34,034 bases of DNA, taken from the NCBI GenBank assembly GCA_903823665.1, contig CAIJTR010000075.1, positions 1 through 34,034 of the forward strand. Reading direction: 5' to 3'. This document shows positions 25,726 to 34,010 of this stretch, piece by piece; the first letter of the stretch is position 1; each line of letters begins with the position of its first letter. The DNA comes from an uncultured Rhodospirillales bacterium (GTDB lineage: Bacteria > Pseudomonadota > Alphaproteobacteria > Acetobacterales > Acetobacteraceae). The notes beneath the pieces are model-generated. The model had not been told where the DNA came from. It searched no databases and saw only the letters and a program-made list of their open reading frames with translations. A program made the position numbers and the translations under genes.

Positions 25726-26565
25726 ATGAACGTCCTCGCACCCTCCTCGCACCAGCGCTACCGCAGCATTTTCATCTCGGATCTGCATCTGGGAACCCGT
25801 GGCTGCCGGATCGACTTCCTCGCGGATTTCCTGCGCCGCACAAGCTCAGACAATCTGTATCTGGTGGGTGACATTGTGGACGGCTGGCGCCTCCGCAAAG
25901 CATGGTATTGGGACGACGGTCATGACGAAGTGCTCAAGCTGATCCTGAAAAAGGCGCGCACCGGCACCGCCGTCACCTACATCCCCGGCAACCATGACGA
26001 GATGCTGCGCCACTGGCTGCCGATGGGCCTTGAAATCGGTGGCATCAAGATGCGCCAGGAAGCAGTCCATGTGACCGCTGATGGCCGCAAGCTGCTGGTG
26101 ATGCATGGCGACGAGTTCGACAGCGTTGTGCGCTACGCCAAGTTCCTGGCTCTGCTGGGGGACTGGGCCTACACCGCCGCCCTTTCGGTAAACCACTGGT
26201 TCAACGTGGTGCGCCGTCGCCTTGGATATCCTTACTGGTCGCTGTCCGCCTGGCTGAAGCGTCAGGTGAAGGAGGCCGTGAAGGCGATCGACCGCTTCGA
26301 GACGGCGCTGGCTGGCGAAGCGCGCCGTCGTGGGTTGGATGGCGTGGTCTGCGGCCATATTCACCACGCTGAAATGCGCGAAGTGAATGGCGTGCTCTAC
26401 ATCAATGACGGTGATTGGGTGGAAAGCTGCACGGCCCTGGTGGAGCATTTTGACGGCAGGCTGGAGCTGCTGGATTGGGCGGCACTGAACCGCTTGAGCT
26501 TCTACGCACCGCGCATCCCGGTGGCCCAATCCAAGGCAGACACGAAGGTCCCCGAAGCTGCCTGA
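25726..26565 (+). CDS. LpxH-like metallophosphoesterase (UDP-2,3-diacylglucosamine diphosphatase family)
   Basis: The product is 279 residues. Metal-binding motifs of the calcineurin-like fold are all present: SDLHLGTRG (D19, H21), VGDIVDGW (D49), GNHDE (N89, H90), MHGDEFD, and GHIHHAEM near residue 205. No transmembrane segment is obvious, although a central hydrophobic helix could touch the membrane. Family members cleave phosphoester or diphosphate bonds in lipid A precursors or related lipids. True LpxH is usually about 240 residues, so this longer form is probably a paralogue acting on another lipid. It is followed 28 bases later by the glycosyltransferase gene, likely in one operon. No strong ribosome site precedes the start. 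Confidence 0.85.
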   Translation: MNVLAPSSHQRYRSIFISDLHLGTRGCRIDFLADFLRRTSSDNLYLVGDIVDGWRLRKAWYWDDGHDEVLKLILKKARTGTAVTYIPGNHDEMLRHWLPMGLEIGGIKMRQEAVHVTADGRKLLVMHGDEFDSVVRYAKFLALLGDWAYTAALSVNHWFNVVRRRLGYPYWSLSAWLKRQVKEAVKAIDRFETALAGEARRRGLDGVVCGHIHHAEMREVNGVLYINDGDWVESCTALVEHFDGRLELLDWAALNRLSFYAPRIPVAQSKADTKVPEAA

Positions 26566-26593
26566 TTCCCTGCCGCCCACCCAAACAGCCGCC

Positions 26594-27679
26594 ATGACGT
26601 CTGACGAAATCAGAGCCCGCCTGCTTAGCGTGGGACCTTTGCCTGCGCGCATCATGATCATTTCGGATGCGTGGCACCCGCAGGTGAACGGCGTGGTGCG
26701 CACGCTCAACACCACCGCAAACGAATTGCGGGCGATGGGCCACACGGTCGAGGTGGTGGGGCCGGACCGCTTTCGCACCTTCCCGATGCCGACCTATCCA
26801 GACATTCGCATCTCGCTGTTCCCGCGCCGCAAGTTGAATCGCATCATCGAGAGCTTCGCGCCGGATGCGCTGCATATTGCAACCGAGGGCACGCTTGGGC
26901 TGTCCGCGCGCGGCTGGGCGCTGGCGCGGGGATGTGCGTTCACCACCGCCTTTCACACCCGTTTCGCCGAATACCTGCATGCCCGCACCCGGGTGCCGCT
27001 GTCCTTCAGCTACGCGGCGCTGCGCCGGTTCCATGCACGCGGCCAGGGCATGATGGTGGCGACGCAAAGCCTGCGCGAGGAACTGGCGGAGCGTGGTTTT
27101 GGCCGCATCCGCACTTGGTCGCGTGGCGTTGACCTGGATCAGTTCCGCGTCGAACTGCGCGATCAGCCAGACCCAGAGTTGGACGATCTGCCGCGCCCGC
27201 TGTTCATCTATGTGGGCCGGATTGCGGTTGAGAAGAACATCCGGGCGTTCCTCGATCTCGATTTGCCGGGATCGAAGGCCGTGGTCGGTGGAGGGCCACA
27301 ACTGGACGAGTTGAAGCGCGCGTATCCAGACGTCCGCTTCACCGGCGCGCGTCACGGTGAGGATTTGGCGCGGGCCTATGCGCATGGCGACGTGATGATG
27401 TTCCCGAGTCTGACGGACACGTTCGGCCTCGTGCTACTTGAGGCGCTGGCCTGTGGCACTCCGGTGGCGGCATTCCCGGTCACCGGCCCCAAGGACGTGC
27501 TGGCCAATCCTGATGGCTCCGGCGTCACCGTGGGTGCGGTGAACACCGATCTGCGCGTGGCGGCGCTTGAGGCATTGAAGGCCGATCGCGCTGCCTGTCG
27601 CGCACATGCCGAAACGTTCAGCTGGCGTGCATGTGCCGAGACGTTCCTGTCGCATCTGGTCCCACTCGGCGGGCATTGA
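26594..27679 (+). CDS. Family 4 glycosyltransferase (MgtA-like)
   Basis: The product is 361 residues with a GT-B fold. The N-terminal domain has IMIISDAWHPQVNGVVRTLN with the acceptor-side glycine loop. The C-terminal nucleotide-sugar domain has FIYVGRIAVEKNI, the MFPSLTDTFGLVLLEALACG segment with the conserved E-x7-E-like acid pair, and PVAAFPVTGPKDV. It closely resembles glycosyltransferases annotated as GDP-mannose-dependent alpha-mannosyltransferases or diacylglycerol glycosyltransferases. The acceptor is likely a membrane lipid, given its pairing with the lipid kinase and the LpxH-like gene. The donor is not determinable. The start at 26594 (MTSDEIRARL) has no strong ribosome site; the next in-frame ATG at 26654 would remove 20 residues. 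Confidence 0.85.
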   Translation: MTSDEIRARLLSVGPLPARIMIISDAWHPQVNGVVRTLNTTANELRAMGHTVEVVGPDRFRTFPMPTYPDIRISLFPRRKLNRIIESFAPDALHIATEGTLGLSARGWALARGCAFTTAFHTRFAEYLHARTRVPLSFSYAALRRFHARGQGMMVATQSLREELAERGFGRIRTWSRGVDLDQFRVELRDQPDPELDDLPRPLFIYVGRIAVEKNIRAFLDLDLPGSKAVVGGGPQLDELKRAYPDVRFTGARHGEDLARAYAHGDVMMFPSLTDTFGLVLLEALACGTPVAAFPVTGPKDVLANPDGSGVTVGAVNTDLRVAALEALKADRAACRAHAETFSWRACAETFLSHLVPLGGH

Positions 27680-27735
27680 CCGCCCGCGCGGCGCTGTGGC
27701 CTGCTTGGCTGCAAATCGCCATTGGGGTACGACGA

Positions 27736-29604
27736 ATGCGGCTGAGTTTGGTGATGCGGGCGGCAGCGCTCGCGCTGGCTGCAATGGCCCCCATGCATAA
27801 GGCACTCGCGCAAAGCCAGGTTACGATCACCAAGGCGCTGAGCGAAGTCGTGGTGCAGCCGGACGGCAACTACGTCGAGACAGACGAATACGTTAACACG
27901 TTCAGCACGGACAGTGCTGCGAGAGCCAACGCACAGCAGGGCCAGACCTACTCGCCGAGTCTGGAAACCCTTGAAATTATGAGTGCAGAGACGCGCAAGG
28001 CGGATGGGCGGGTGCTGCCGGTGGCGCTGGACAGCATTCAGGAGCGTCTGTCCCCCGCCGCAGCCGGGGCTGGCTCGTTCGATGACCGGCGCAACAAGAT
28101 CATCATCTTCCCCGATGTCCAGGTTGGCGACGCGATTGCAATTCGGACGCGGCGAACCAGCCTGCGCACGCAATTCCCCGGTGTGTTCATGTATCGGCTG
28201 GCACTGAGCCGGGATTTCACCTGGAACGCGTTCGACACCACCATCACAGTGCCGCTGGCGATGACGGTCAATGTCGATGCGCAGGATATCAGCCTTGATA
28301 CGCGTGAGGAGGGTGACAAGCGCATCTATCACTTCCACCGCGAACATCTGCCGTTCGACATCGTTGTCCGCGCCCTGAGCATTTACGACACCGCGCCGCA
28401 TGCCTTCGCCACCAACGTGGCCAGCTGGGATCAATACGCAAAGGCCTACACCGATCTGGCAATGCCGAAAGCGGCTGTCACGCCTGAGGTGCAGGCGCTA
28501 TCGGACAACATCACCCAAGGGGTGACGGACCGCCGGACGCAGGCGCAGCTGATCTATAACTGGGTCAGCCGCAACATCCGCTACGTCAATGTCGTGCTCG
28601 GCATCGGCGGCGTGGAGCCGCATTCCGCCAATACGATCCTGACCAACCGGTATGGCGATTGTAAGGACCACGTGGTGCTGCTCACGGCCTTGCTGGCAGC
28701 TCGTGGCATCCCGGCGGAGATGGTGATTATCAACTACGGCAATGCCTATGCGCTGTCGGATGTGGTGAACGGCGCGCAGCACAACCATATGATCAGCTAC
28801 CTGCCTGAGTTCGAGCTGTATCTGGACACCACGGCGGAGGCGCTGCCGTTTGGGTCGCTCGATTTCGAAGAGTCGGGCAAGCAGGTTCTGCATCTCGGCA
28901 GCACCGGGCCGGTTCGTCGCACCACGCCGCTGCTGACCCAGCAGGATGTGATCAGCTCGCTGCGCACCACGGCAAGCCTGCGCGCAGACGGCACGATCAT
29001 CGGCACCAGCGTCACCACCGCGAGCGGCACCGAGGCCTTGGCGTTGCGCAACCGGTCCAAGACGTTTCAGGCGGGCGGCACCAAATCCGTCATCGAGCGT
29101 TTGCGCAACATCGGCGAGCCAGGATACGGCACGATGATCCGCAATGATCCCACGACGCAGGACCCCACGTTCACGCTGGTGGGCAACTTCACTCTCGACC
29201 CAAGGCCTGAATATCTCGACGGCGCGCCGTTCGCCCCCCCGGTTGGATTTCAGGTACTGTCCCGCCCCGGCGATTTTCTGCTGGGCCGGCTATTTGACCG
29301 CACCATCGGCCCGCGGGAGACCATCGCCTGCTGGTCTGGCCAGCAAAGTGAGGAAATCTTGCTTACGTTGCCGCCCGGACGACGTGCGGAGCGCCTGCCG
29401 AAGCCGGTGGATTTGGACATGGCGGGGATTGTTTATCACTCCGTCTGGCGTCAGGACGGCGATACAATAAATGTGTATCGGAATTTGCGCGCCACGATGT
29501 CGTCCGCCCTATGCAATGCCGCGCGACGTGCGGAGATGGCTCCGCTGATGGACAAGATCCGCGCCGACCTCACACGCGGAATTCTGATTGCCGATCTGCC
29601 TTAG
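27736..29604 (+). CDS. DUF3857 / transglutaminase-like secreted protein
   Basis: The product is 622 residues. A signal peptide (MRLSLVMRAAALALAAMA then PMHKALAQ) places it in the periplasm. The N-terminal DUF3857 region carries a conserved RRNKIIIFPDVQVGDAI stretch. A transglutaminase-like core follows: YGDCKDHVVLLTALLAARG with the putative nucleophile C309, then HNHMISYLPEFELYLDTTAE supplying the His (349/351) and Asp of the catalytic triad. The C-terminal third is beta-rich. Substrates of this family are unknown; peptide or protein cleavage or cross-linking is likely. The start at 27736 is chosen because it opens a signal peptide; the longer frame upstream overlaps the glycosyltransferase end. 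It lies 72 bases before gpmI. Confidence 0.88.
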   Translation: MRLSLVMRAAALALAAMAPMHKALAQSQVTITKALSEVVVQPDGNYVETDEYVNTFSTDSAARANAQQGQTYSPSLETLEIMSAETRKADGRVLPVALDSIQERLSPAAAGAGSFDDRRNKIIIFPDVQVGDAIAIRTRRTSLRTQFPGVFMYRLALSRDFTWNAFDTTITVPLAMTVNVDAQDISLDTREEGDKRIYHFHREHLPFDIVVRALSIYDTAPHAFATNVASWDQYAKAYTDLAMPKAAVTPEVQALSDNITQGVTDRRTQAQLIYNWVSRNIRYVNVVLGIGGVEPHSANTILTNRYGDCKDHVVLLTALLAARGIPAEMVIINYGNAYALSDVVNGAQHNHMISYLPEFELYLDTTAEALPFGSLDFEESGKQVLHLGSTGPVRRTTPLLTQQDVISSLRTTASLRADGTIIGTSVTTASGTEALALRNRSKTFQAGGTKSVIERLRNIGEPGYGTMIRNDPTTQDPTFTLVGNFTLDPRPEYLDGAPFAPPVGFQVLSRPGDFLLGRLFDRTIGPRETIACWSGQQSEEILLTLPPGRRAERLPKPVDLDMAGIVYHSVWRQDGDTINVYRNLRATMSSALCNAARRAEMAPLMDKIRADLTRGILIADLP

Positions 29605-29676
29605 GGAAGCCCCGCTTGGTGCTGGCCTCGAATCGTCATTCGGTTTACGTGACGCTTTGAAGTCGGAGGCCAGCCC

Positions 29677-31206
29677 ATGCCCAAATCCCCCCGCCCGGTG
29701 ATGCTTGTGATCCTCGATGGCTGGGGTGCCAGCGACATTGAGGCGGACAATGCGGTGCGGCTGGCGCATACGTCGAATTTCGATAGGCTTTGGGCCGGAA
29801 ATCCGCATGCGTTCCTGAAAACCTCCGGCCTTGATGTGGGCCTGCCAGATGGGCAGATGGGCAATTCCGAAGTCGGCCATCTGAACATCGGCGCGGGTCG
29901 GGTGGTGATGCAGGATCTGCCGCGGATCGGCACCGCCATTGCTGACGGATCGCTCGCCGCCAGGCCTGAACTGCAGGCGCTGATTGCCGCTTTGAAGCAG
30001 TCCGGCGGCACATGCCATTTGATGGGTCTGGTCTCCCCGGGCGGTGTGCACGCACATCAGGATCATGCGGTGGCGCTGGCCGATATTCTCAGGCGGGCGG
30101 ATATTCCAACCGTGGTGCATGTGTTTCTCGATGGCCGTGACACGCCGCCGCAATCCGGTGCTGAAGCGCTGCAGAGTTTGCAGTCGAACCTGCCAGACGA
30201 TGTGCGCGTAGGCAGTGTTTCAGGTCGTTATTATGCCATGGACCGTGACAAGCGCTGGGACCGGGTATCGCGTGCCTACCTCGCCATCGCCGAGGGCGAC
30301 GGCGCTGGCTTCGCCGATGCGATCTCGGTGGTCGATGACGGCTATGGCAAGAACGTGACGGATGAGTTCATTGTGCCAGCGGTGATCGGCGGCTATCGCG
30401 GCATGAAGGACGGCGACGCGCTGCTGTGTTTCAACTTCCGCGCCGACCGCGCACGTGAGTTGATGACGGCGTTTGTGGACCCGTCGTTTGACGGCTTCCA
30501 TCGCCCGCGCGTGTTGAAGCTGGCTGGTGCTTTGGGCATGACGCGATACAGTGACGCGCTGGCCCCATTCATGTCCGCCATCTTCCCGCCGCAGACGATG
30601 GACAAGCTGCTGGGCGAGACGGTGGCCCATGCCGGTCTGACGCAGCTTCGCCTCGCGGAGACGGAGAAGTATCCGCACGTGACGTATTTCTTCAATGGCG
30701 GCGTTGAGGTGCCCAATCCTGGTGAGGACCGCGTGATGGTCGCCTCTCCGAAAGTGGCGACCTATGATCTGCAGCCGGAAATGTCGGCAGCCGAGCTGTG
30801 TGACCGCGCGGTTGAGGCCATTGCGGCCGGGCGGCACGACATGCTGATCCTCAACTTCGCCAACCCCGACATGGTTGGCCATACCGGGATTCTCGCGGCG
30901 GCGATTGCGGCGGTTGAGGCGGTGGATGTGTGCCTGGGGCGAATTGCCGATGCGGTGGCGGCCCGTGGCGGAGCACTGCTGGTCACCGCCGATCACGGCA
31001 ATTGCGAGATGATGCGCGATCCCGAGACCGGGGCACCGCACACGGCGCATACCACGAACGAGGTGCCGGTGATGTTGATGAACAGCCCGGGGCCGCTGCA
31101 TGACGGAAGGCTCGCCGACATTGCACCCACGCTGCTGGCGTTGCTCGGCGTGAAGCAGCCTTCGGAGATGACGGGGCATTGTCTGTTCACGACAGCAAAT
31201 CCGTAG
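29677..31206 (+). CDS. gpmI: 2,3-bisphosphoglycerate-independent phosphoglycerate mutase
   Basis: The product is 509 residues, normal for GpmI. It interconverts 3- and 2-phosphoglycerate in glycolysis and gluconeogenesis, using two manganese ions. Motifs visible: VMLVILDGWG (metal-binding D14), MGNSEVGHLNIGAGR with the phosphorylated serine (S64), CFNFRADRARE, NFANPDMVGHTG and VTADHGNCEMM with its metal ligands. The stop codon is formed inside a palindromic element that also covers the start of the next gene. The final residues are TTANP, the last proline codon coming from the element. A clear ggagg-containing ribosome site (tcggaggcc) lies just before ATG 29677. Confidence 0.95.
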   Translation: MPKSPRPVMLVILDGWGASDIEADNAVRLAHTSNFDRLWAGNPHAFLKTSGLDVGLPDGQMGNSEVGHLNIGAGRVVMQDLPRIGTAIADGSLAARPELQALIAALKQSGGTCHLMGLVSPGGVHAHQDHAVALADILRRADIPTVVHVFLDGRDTPPQSGAEALQSLQSNLPDDVRVGSVSGRYYAMDRDKRWDRVSRAYLAIAEGDGAGFADAISVVDDGYGKNVTDEFIVPAVIGGYRGMKDGDALLCFNFRADRARELMTAFVDPSFDGFHRPRVLKLAGALGMTRYSDALAPFMSAIFPPQTMDKLLGETVAHAGLTQLRLAETEKYPHVTYFFNGGVEVPNPGEDRVMVASPKVATYDLQPEMSAAELCDRAVEAIAAGRHDMLILNFANPDMVGHTGILAAAIAAVEAVDVCLGRIADAVAARGGALLVTADHGNCEMMRDPETGAPHTAHTTNEVPVMLMNSPGPLHDGRLADIAPTLLALLGVKQPSEMTGHCLFTTANP

Positions 31207-31284
31207 GGTGGGATGCGCTTTGGCACCCCACGACCTCACCACGCGGAGAGATGCTGGGGTAGTAAGGCGCACCCCACCCTACGG
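31201..31284. repeat. Palindromic repeat-like element at the gpmI/envC junction
   Basis: The arms are 18 bases (31201-31218 and 31267-31284) and match in 17 of 18 positions as an inverted repeat: ccgtagggtgggatgcgc against gcgcaccccaccctacgg. Inside, acccca and tggggt can also pair, so a long hairpin is possible. The left arm supplies the gpmI stop (TAG 31204-31206). Its GTG at 31208 is the likely envC start. The right arm codes for RRTPPYG, just before the envC signal-peptide core. It resembles short dispersed REP/ERIC-type palindromes, which is recognition rather than a search result. Confidence 0.7.
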
Positions 31285-32443
31285 CTTGCTGGCGTTGCTG
31301 CTGCTGACCGCCGCAGCACCGCCGGGCCCCGAACAGTTGCAGGACGCCGAGCGTGCCCGCGCCGCTTTGCAACAACAGCAGCGGGCTGCGCAATCCAAGG
31401 CCAAAGCGGCCAATGCGGACGAAAAGCGGCTGGCGTCTGACCGCGCGGCCACCGCTGCCGGGCTGCGTGCATTTGAAATTGAATCTGCGCGGGCGGCCGA
31501 TCAGGTGGCTGACCTGGCGCAGCGCCGGGCTGAAAGCCAAGCGCGCCTTGCTGAACGGGCGCGCGCGCTGGCGCCGTTTCTGCCGCTGATCCAGCGCCTT
31601 TCCCTCTACCCCGCTGAAACATTGCTGGCGGTGCCGGAAAGCCCCGAGCAATCCGTGCGAGGCATTTTGGTGCTCGGCGGGCTGACCCGGCAGTTGGAGC
31701 AGGATGCGCGCGCATTGCGAACGGAGCAGGAGCAGTTGGCCGCTTTGCAAACCCAACTCGACTCGGCTGGGGCAGAGCTTGCCAAACGTCAGTCGGCGCA
31801 GAAGCAGCAGGCGGCACTGCTCGACCAGCAACTCGCTGATGTCCGCAACCAACGCCGCGCTGCTGAGAGCGAGGCGAATGACTGGGCGCGTAAGGCCGCA
31901 GCAGAAGCCACCCGTGCGGACAATATTCGCGCTGCCATCGCCCGGCTGGAGGCGGAGCGCGCGTCCGCCGCCGCACGGGAGGCTGCGGCTGTCCGGTCAC
32001 ACCCGGAAACGCCCGCCCGCGCCGCCTCCGTGCCGCCCCTGGCAGGCGGACGGATTGCCGGGCTCGCCGTGCCCGTTGCAGGCAGCATCGTCCGCCAATT
32101 CGGTGACAGCATCGATGGCGGCTCGGCCACCGGTGTCACCTATCAGCCGCCGCCCTCAGCCCGCGTGGCAGCCCCTTGTGGCGGGCGCGTGGTGTTTGCC
32201 GGACCGTTTCGCAGTTTTGGTCAGCTAATGATCATTGATTGCGGCAGCCAGTATCACGTTGTGTTGTCAGGTTTTGACCATATCGACGCACAGCTCGGCC
32301 AAACCGTGAAAGCCGGCGACCCCGTCGGTGCCATGCCGGGCTGGAACCCATTGGCGTTGCTGCGCAGGCCCACGCTGCAGCTGGAACTTCGCCATGATGG
32401 GGAGCCGACCAACCCCGCGCCGTATTTGCGGACGTCATCCTGA
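31208..32443 (+). CDS. envC: EnvC-like murein hydrolase activator with degenerate LytM domain
   Basis: About 411 residues from GTG 31208. The hydrophobic run GLLALLLLTAAAPPG behaves as a signal-peptide core, but the part before it is encoded by a palindrome. The start is therefore uncertain: GTG 31208 or TTG 31220. Next is a long Ala/Gln/Glu/Arg-rich coiled coil (about residues 40-270), then a LytM/M23 fold with AGSIVRQFGDSIDGGSATGV, CGGRVVFAGPFRSFGQLMII and PTLQLELRHDG. The zinc ligands expected in an active M23 peptidase are not all present: the usual H-x3-D after the turn reads VTYQPP. This matches EnvC, a non-enzymatic activator of amidases in cell division. It sits between gpmI and ctpA, the usual alphaproteobacterial order. 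Confidence 0.85.
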   Translation: MGCALAPHDLTTRRDAGVVRRTPPYGLLALLLLTAAAPPGPEQLQDAERARAALQQQQRAAQSKAKAANADEKRLASDRAATAAGLRAFEIESARAADQVADLAQRRAESQARLAERARALAPFLPLIQRLSLYPAETLLAVPESPEQSVRGILVLGGLTRQLEQDARALRTEQEQLAALQTQLDSAGAELAKRQSAQKQQAALLDQQLADVRNQRRAAESEANDWARKAAAEATRADNIRAAIARLEAERASAAAREAAAVRSHPETPARAASVPPLAGGRIAGLAVPVAGSIVRQFGDSIDGGSATGVTYQPPPSARVAAPCGGRVVFAGPFRSFGQLMIIDCGSQYHVVLSGFDHIDAQLGQTVKAGDPVGAMPGWNPLALLRRPTLQLELRHDGEPTNPAPYLRTSS

Positions 32444-32588
32444 GGTTGTCGTTGACGGCAAGGCTCGTGCCGTCCTTACACTGTCGATTAGCGTCATCTG
32501 GCATGCGGCTGCCATGGACGTGCAGGCATTGGACTGGCAAACCGTATTTTGGTGACCATGTTGGTCGCAGCGTTTGGGGATGATTGGG

Positions 32589-33974
32589 ATGAAGCTTCGC
32601 ACGGGCCTGCTGGTCACGACCGCCTTTCTGGCCGGCATCACCTCGGCCCCTATTGGCGGCATGGTGGCGCGCCAACTGGGCCTGCAGTTTCTGTCGCCTG
32701 CCTTTGCACAGGATGGCAGCCGCGCGGACACTTATCGCCTGCTGACGCTGTTCTCGGACGTGTTCGAGCGCGTCCGCGCCGATTATGTCGAGCCGGTCGT
32801 CGATCGTGACCTCGTCGAGAACTCCATCAACGGCATGCTCACCGGACTTGACCCACATAGCAGCTACATGAATGCCAAGGCATTCGCCGACATGCAGGTG
32901 CAGACAACCGGACAATTCGGCGGTCTCGGGCTGGAGGTTTCGGCCGAGGGCGGGCTGATCAAGGTGATCTCGCCGATCGATGACACACCGGCTTCGCGTG
33001 CTGGCATGAAGTCGGGCGATCTCATCCTGTCCATCGACGGGCTGTCGGTACAGGGGCTGAGCCTGAATGACGCGGTGGACAAGATGCGCGGGGCACCTGA
33101 CAGCGTCATCAAGCTCGCCGTGAAGCGGATCGGCATCGACAAGCCGATCGAAGTGGTGATGAAGCGCGAGGTCATCAAAATCCAGGTTGTGAAGTCGCAT
33201 CTGGAAGGCAATGACATCGGCTATATCCGCCTGACCCAGTTCACCGAGCAGAGCGACACTGGCTTGCGCAAAGCCTATGCCGATCTCAAGGCGAAGGCAG
33301 GCGGCAATCTGAAGGGCGTTGTGCTCGACCTGCGCAACAACCCCGGTGGGTTGCTCGATCAGGCCGTGGCGGTGTCCGATGATTTCATCCATGACGGCGA
33401 GATTGTTTCTACCCGCGCGCGGCACCCCGAGGACAGCCAGCGCTGGAATGCGCGCGATGGGGATTTGACGGACGGGCTGCCGCTGGTGGTGCTGATCAAC
33501 AACGGCTCCGCCTCGGCCAGTGAGATTGTGGCCGGTGCGTTGCAGGACCATCGCCGGGCCATTTTGGTGGGTCAGCGCAGCTTCGGCAAAGGCTCGGTGC
33601 AGACGGTGATCCCGCTCGCTGGAAATGGCGCGATGCGGCTGACGACGGCGCGCTATTACACCCCGTCTGGCCGCTCGATTCAGGGCCTTGGTATCACGCC
33701 GGACGTTGAGGTGGCCGAAAGCCGCGAAACCGGGCCACGCTTCGGAACCGACCATGAGAGCGACCTGAAGGGTGCGATCACCAACAAGGGCGGCACGCCG
33801 GAGGCAACCCTGCCACCGCGTACGGATCTGCCGGCCGTGGCAAAGAACATCCCCAAGCTGCCGCCCGAGAACCAGCCGGCGTTTGATCCGCTGAAGAGCG
33901 AGACGGATTTCCAGCTGCAGCAGGCTTTGGTGGTGGTGCGGGCGATGCAGCCGATGAAGCGCGCCTCGAACTAG
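32589..33974 (+). CDS. ctpA: Carboxy-terminal processing protease (S41)
   Basis: The product is 461 residues. An N-terminal signal peptide or anchor (LRTGLLVTTAFLAGITSAPI) is followed by a Q-F-L-S-P-A-F-A-Q cleavage-like site. A PDZ domain (about 85-175) contains GGLGLEVSAEGGLIKVISPI. The catalytic Ser-Lys dyad lies in NNGSASASEIVAGAL (S309) and RSFGKGSVQ (K334), 25 residues apart as in Prc/CtpA. The C-terminal tail (about 380-461) is Pro-rich and low in complexity. The enzyme trims the C-termini of periplasmic proteins and acts in envelope upkeep. ATG 32589 has a gggga site eight bases upstream; ATG 32580 or TTG 32574 are alternatives. The 145-base gap from envC suggests its own promoter. 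Confidence 0.92.
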   Translation: MKLRTGLLVTTAFLAGITSAPIGGMVARQLGLQFLSPAFAQDGSRADTYRLLTLFSDVFERVRADYVEPVVDRDLVENSINGMLTGLDPHSSYMNAKAFADMQVQTTGQFGGLGLEVSAEGGLIKVISPIDDTPASRAGMKSGDLILSIDGLSVQGLSLNDAVDKMRGAPDSVIKLAVKRIGIDKPIEVVMKREVIKIQVVKSHLEGNDIGYIRLTQFTEQSDTGLRKAYADLKAKAGGNLKGVVLDLRNNPGGLLDQAVAVSDDFIHDGEIVSTRARHPEDSQRWNARDGDLTDGLPLVVLINNGSASASEIVAGALQDHRRAILVGQRSFGKGSVQTVIPLAGNGAMRLTTARYYTPSGRSIQGLGITPDVEVAESRETGPRFGTDHESDLKGAITNKGGTPEATLPPRTDLPAVAKNIPKLPPENQPAFDPLKSETDFQLQQALVVVRAMQPMKRASN

Positions 33975-33980
33975 GGCACG

Positions 33981-34010
33981 TTTCGACCAGATGGAATCAT
34001 CTGGTCGAAA
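33981..34010 (+). terminator. Perfect palindrome after ctpA, possible terminator or repeat
   Basis: The stem tttcgaccagatg (33981-33993) pairs perfectly over 13 bases with catctggtcgaaa (33998-34010) around a gaat loop. It lies seven bases after the ctpA stop. Further pairing of gcacg with cgtgc is possible beyond a three-base asymmetry. There is no clear U tract after it, so it may instead be a dispersed intergenic palindrome. Confidence 0.6.

Noticed and set aside
32452-32482. Possible promoter before ctpA (ttgacg, then tacact)
   Set aside because: The -35 is good but the -10-like sequence is poor and the spacing is 19 bases, so I do not list it as a feature.
32232-33755. 507-codon minus-strand frame
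   Set aside because: It lies opposite envC and ctpA and is a shadow of their codon bias; no motif is seen.
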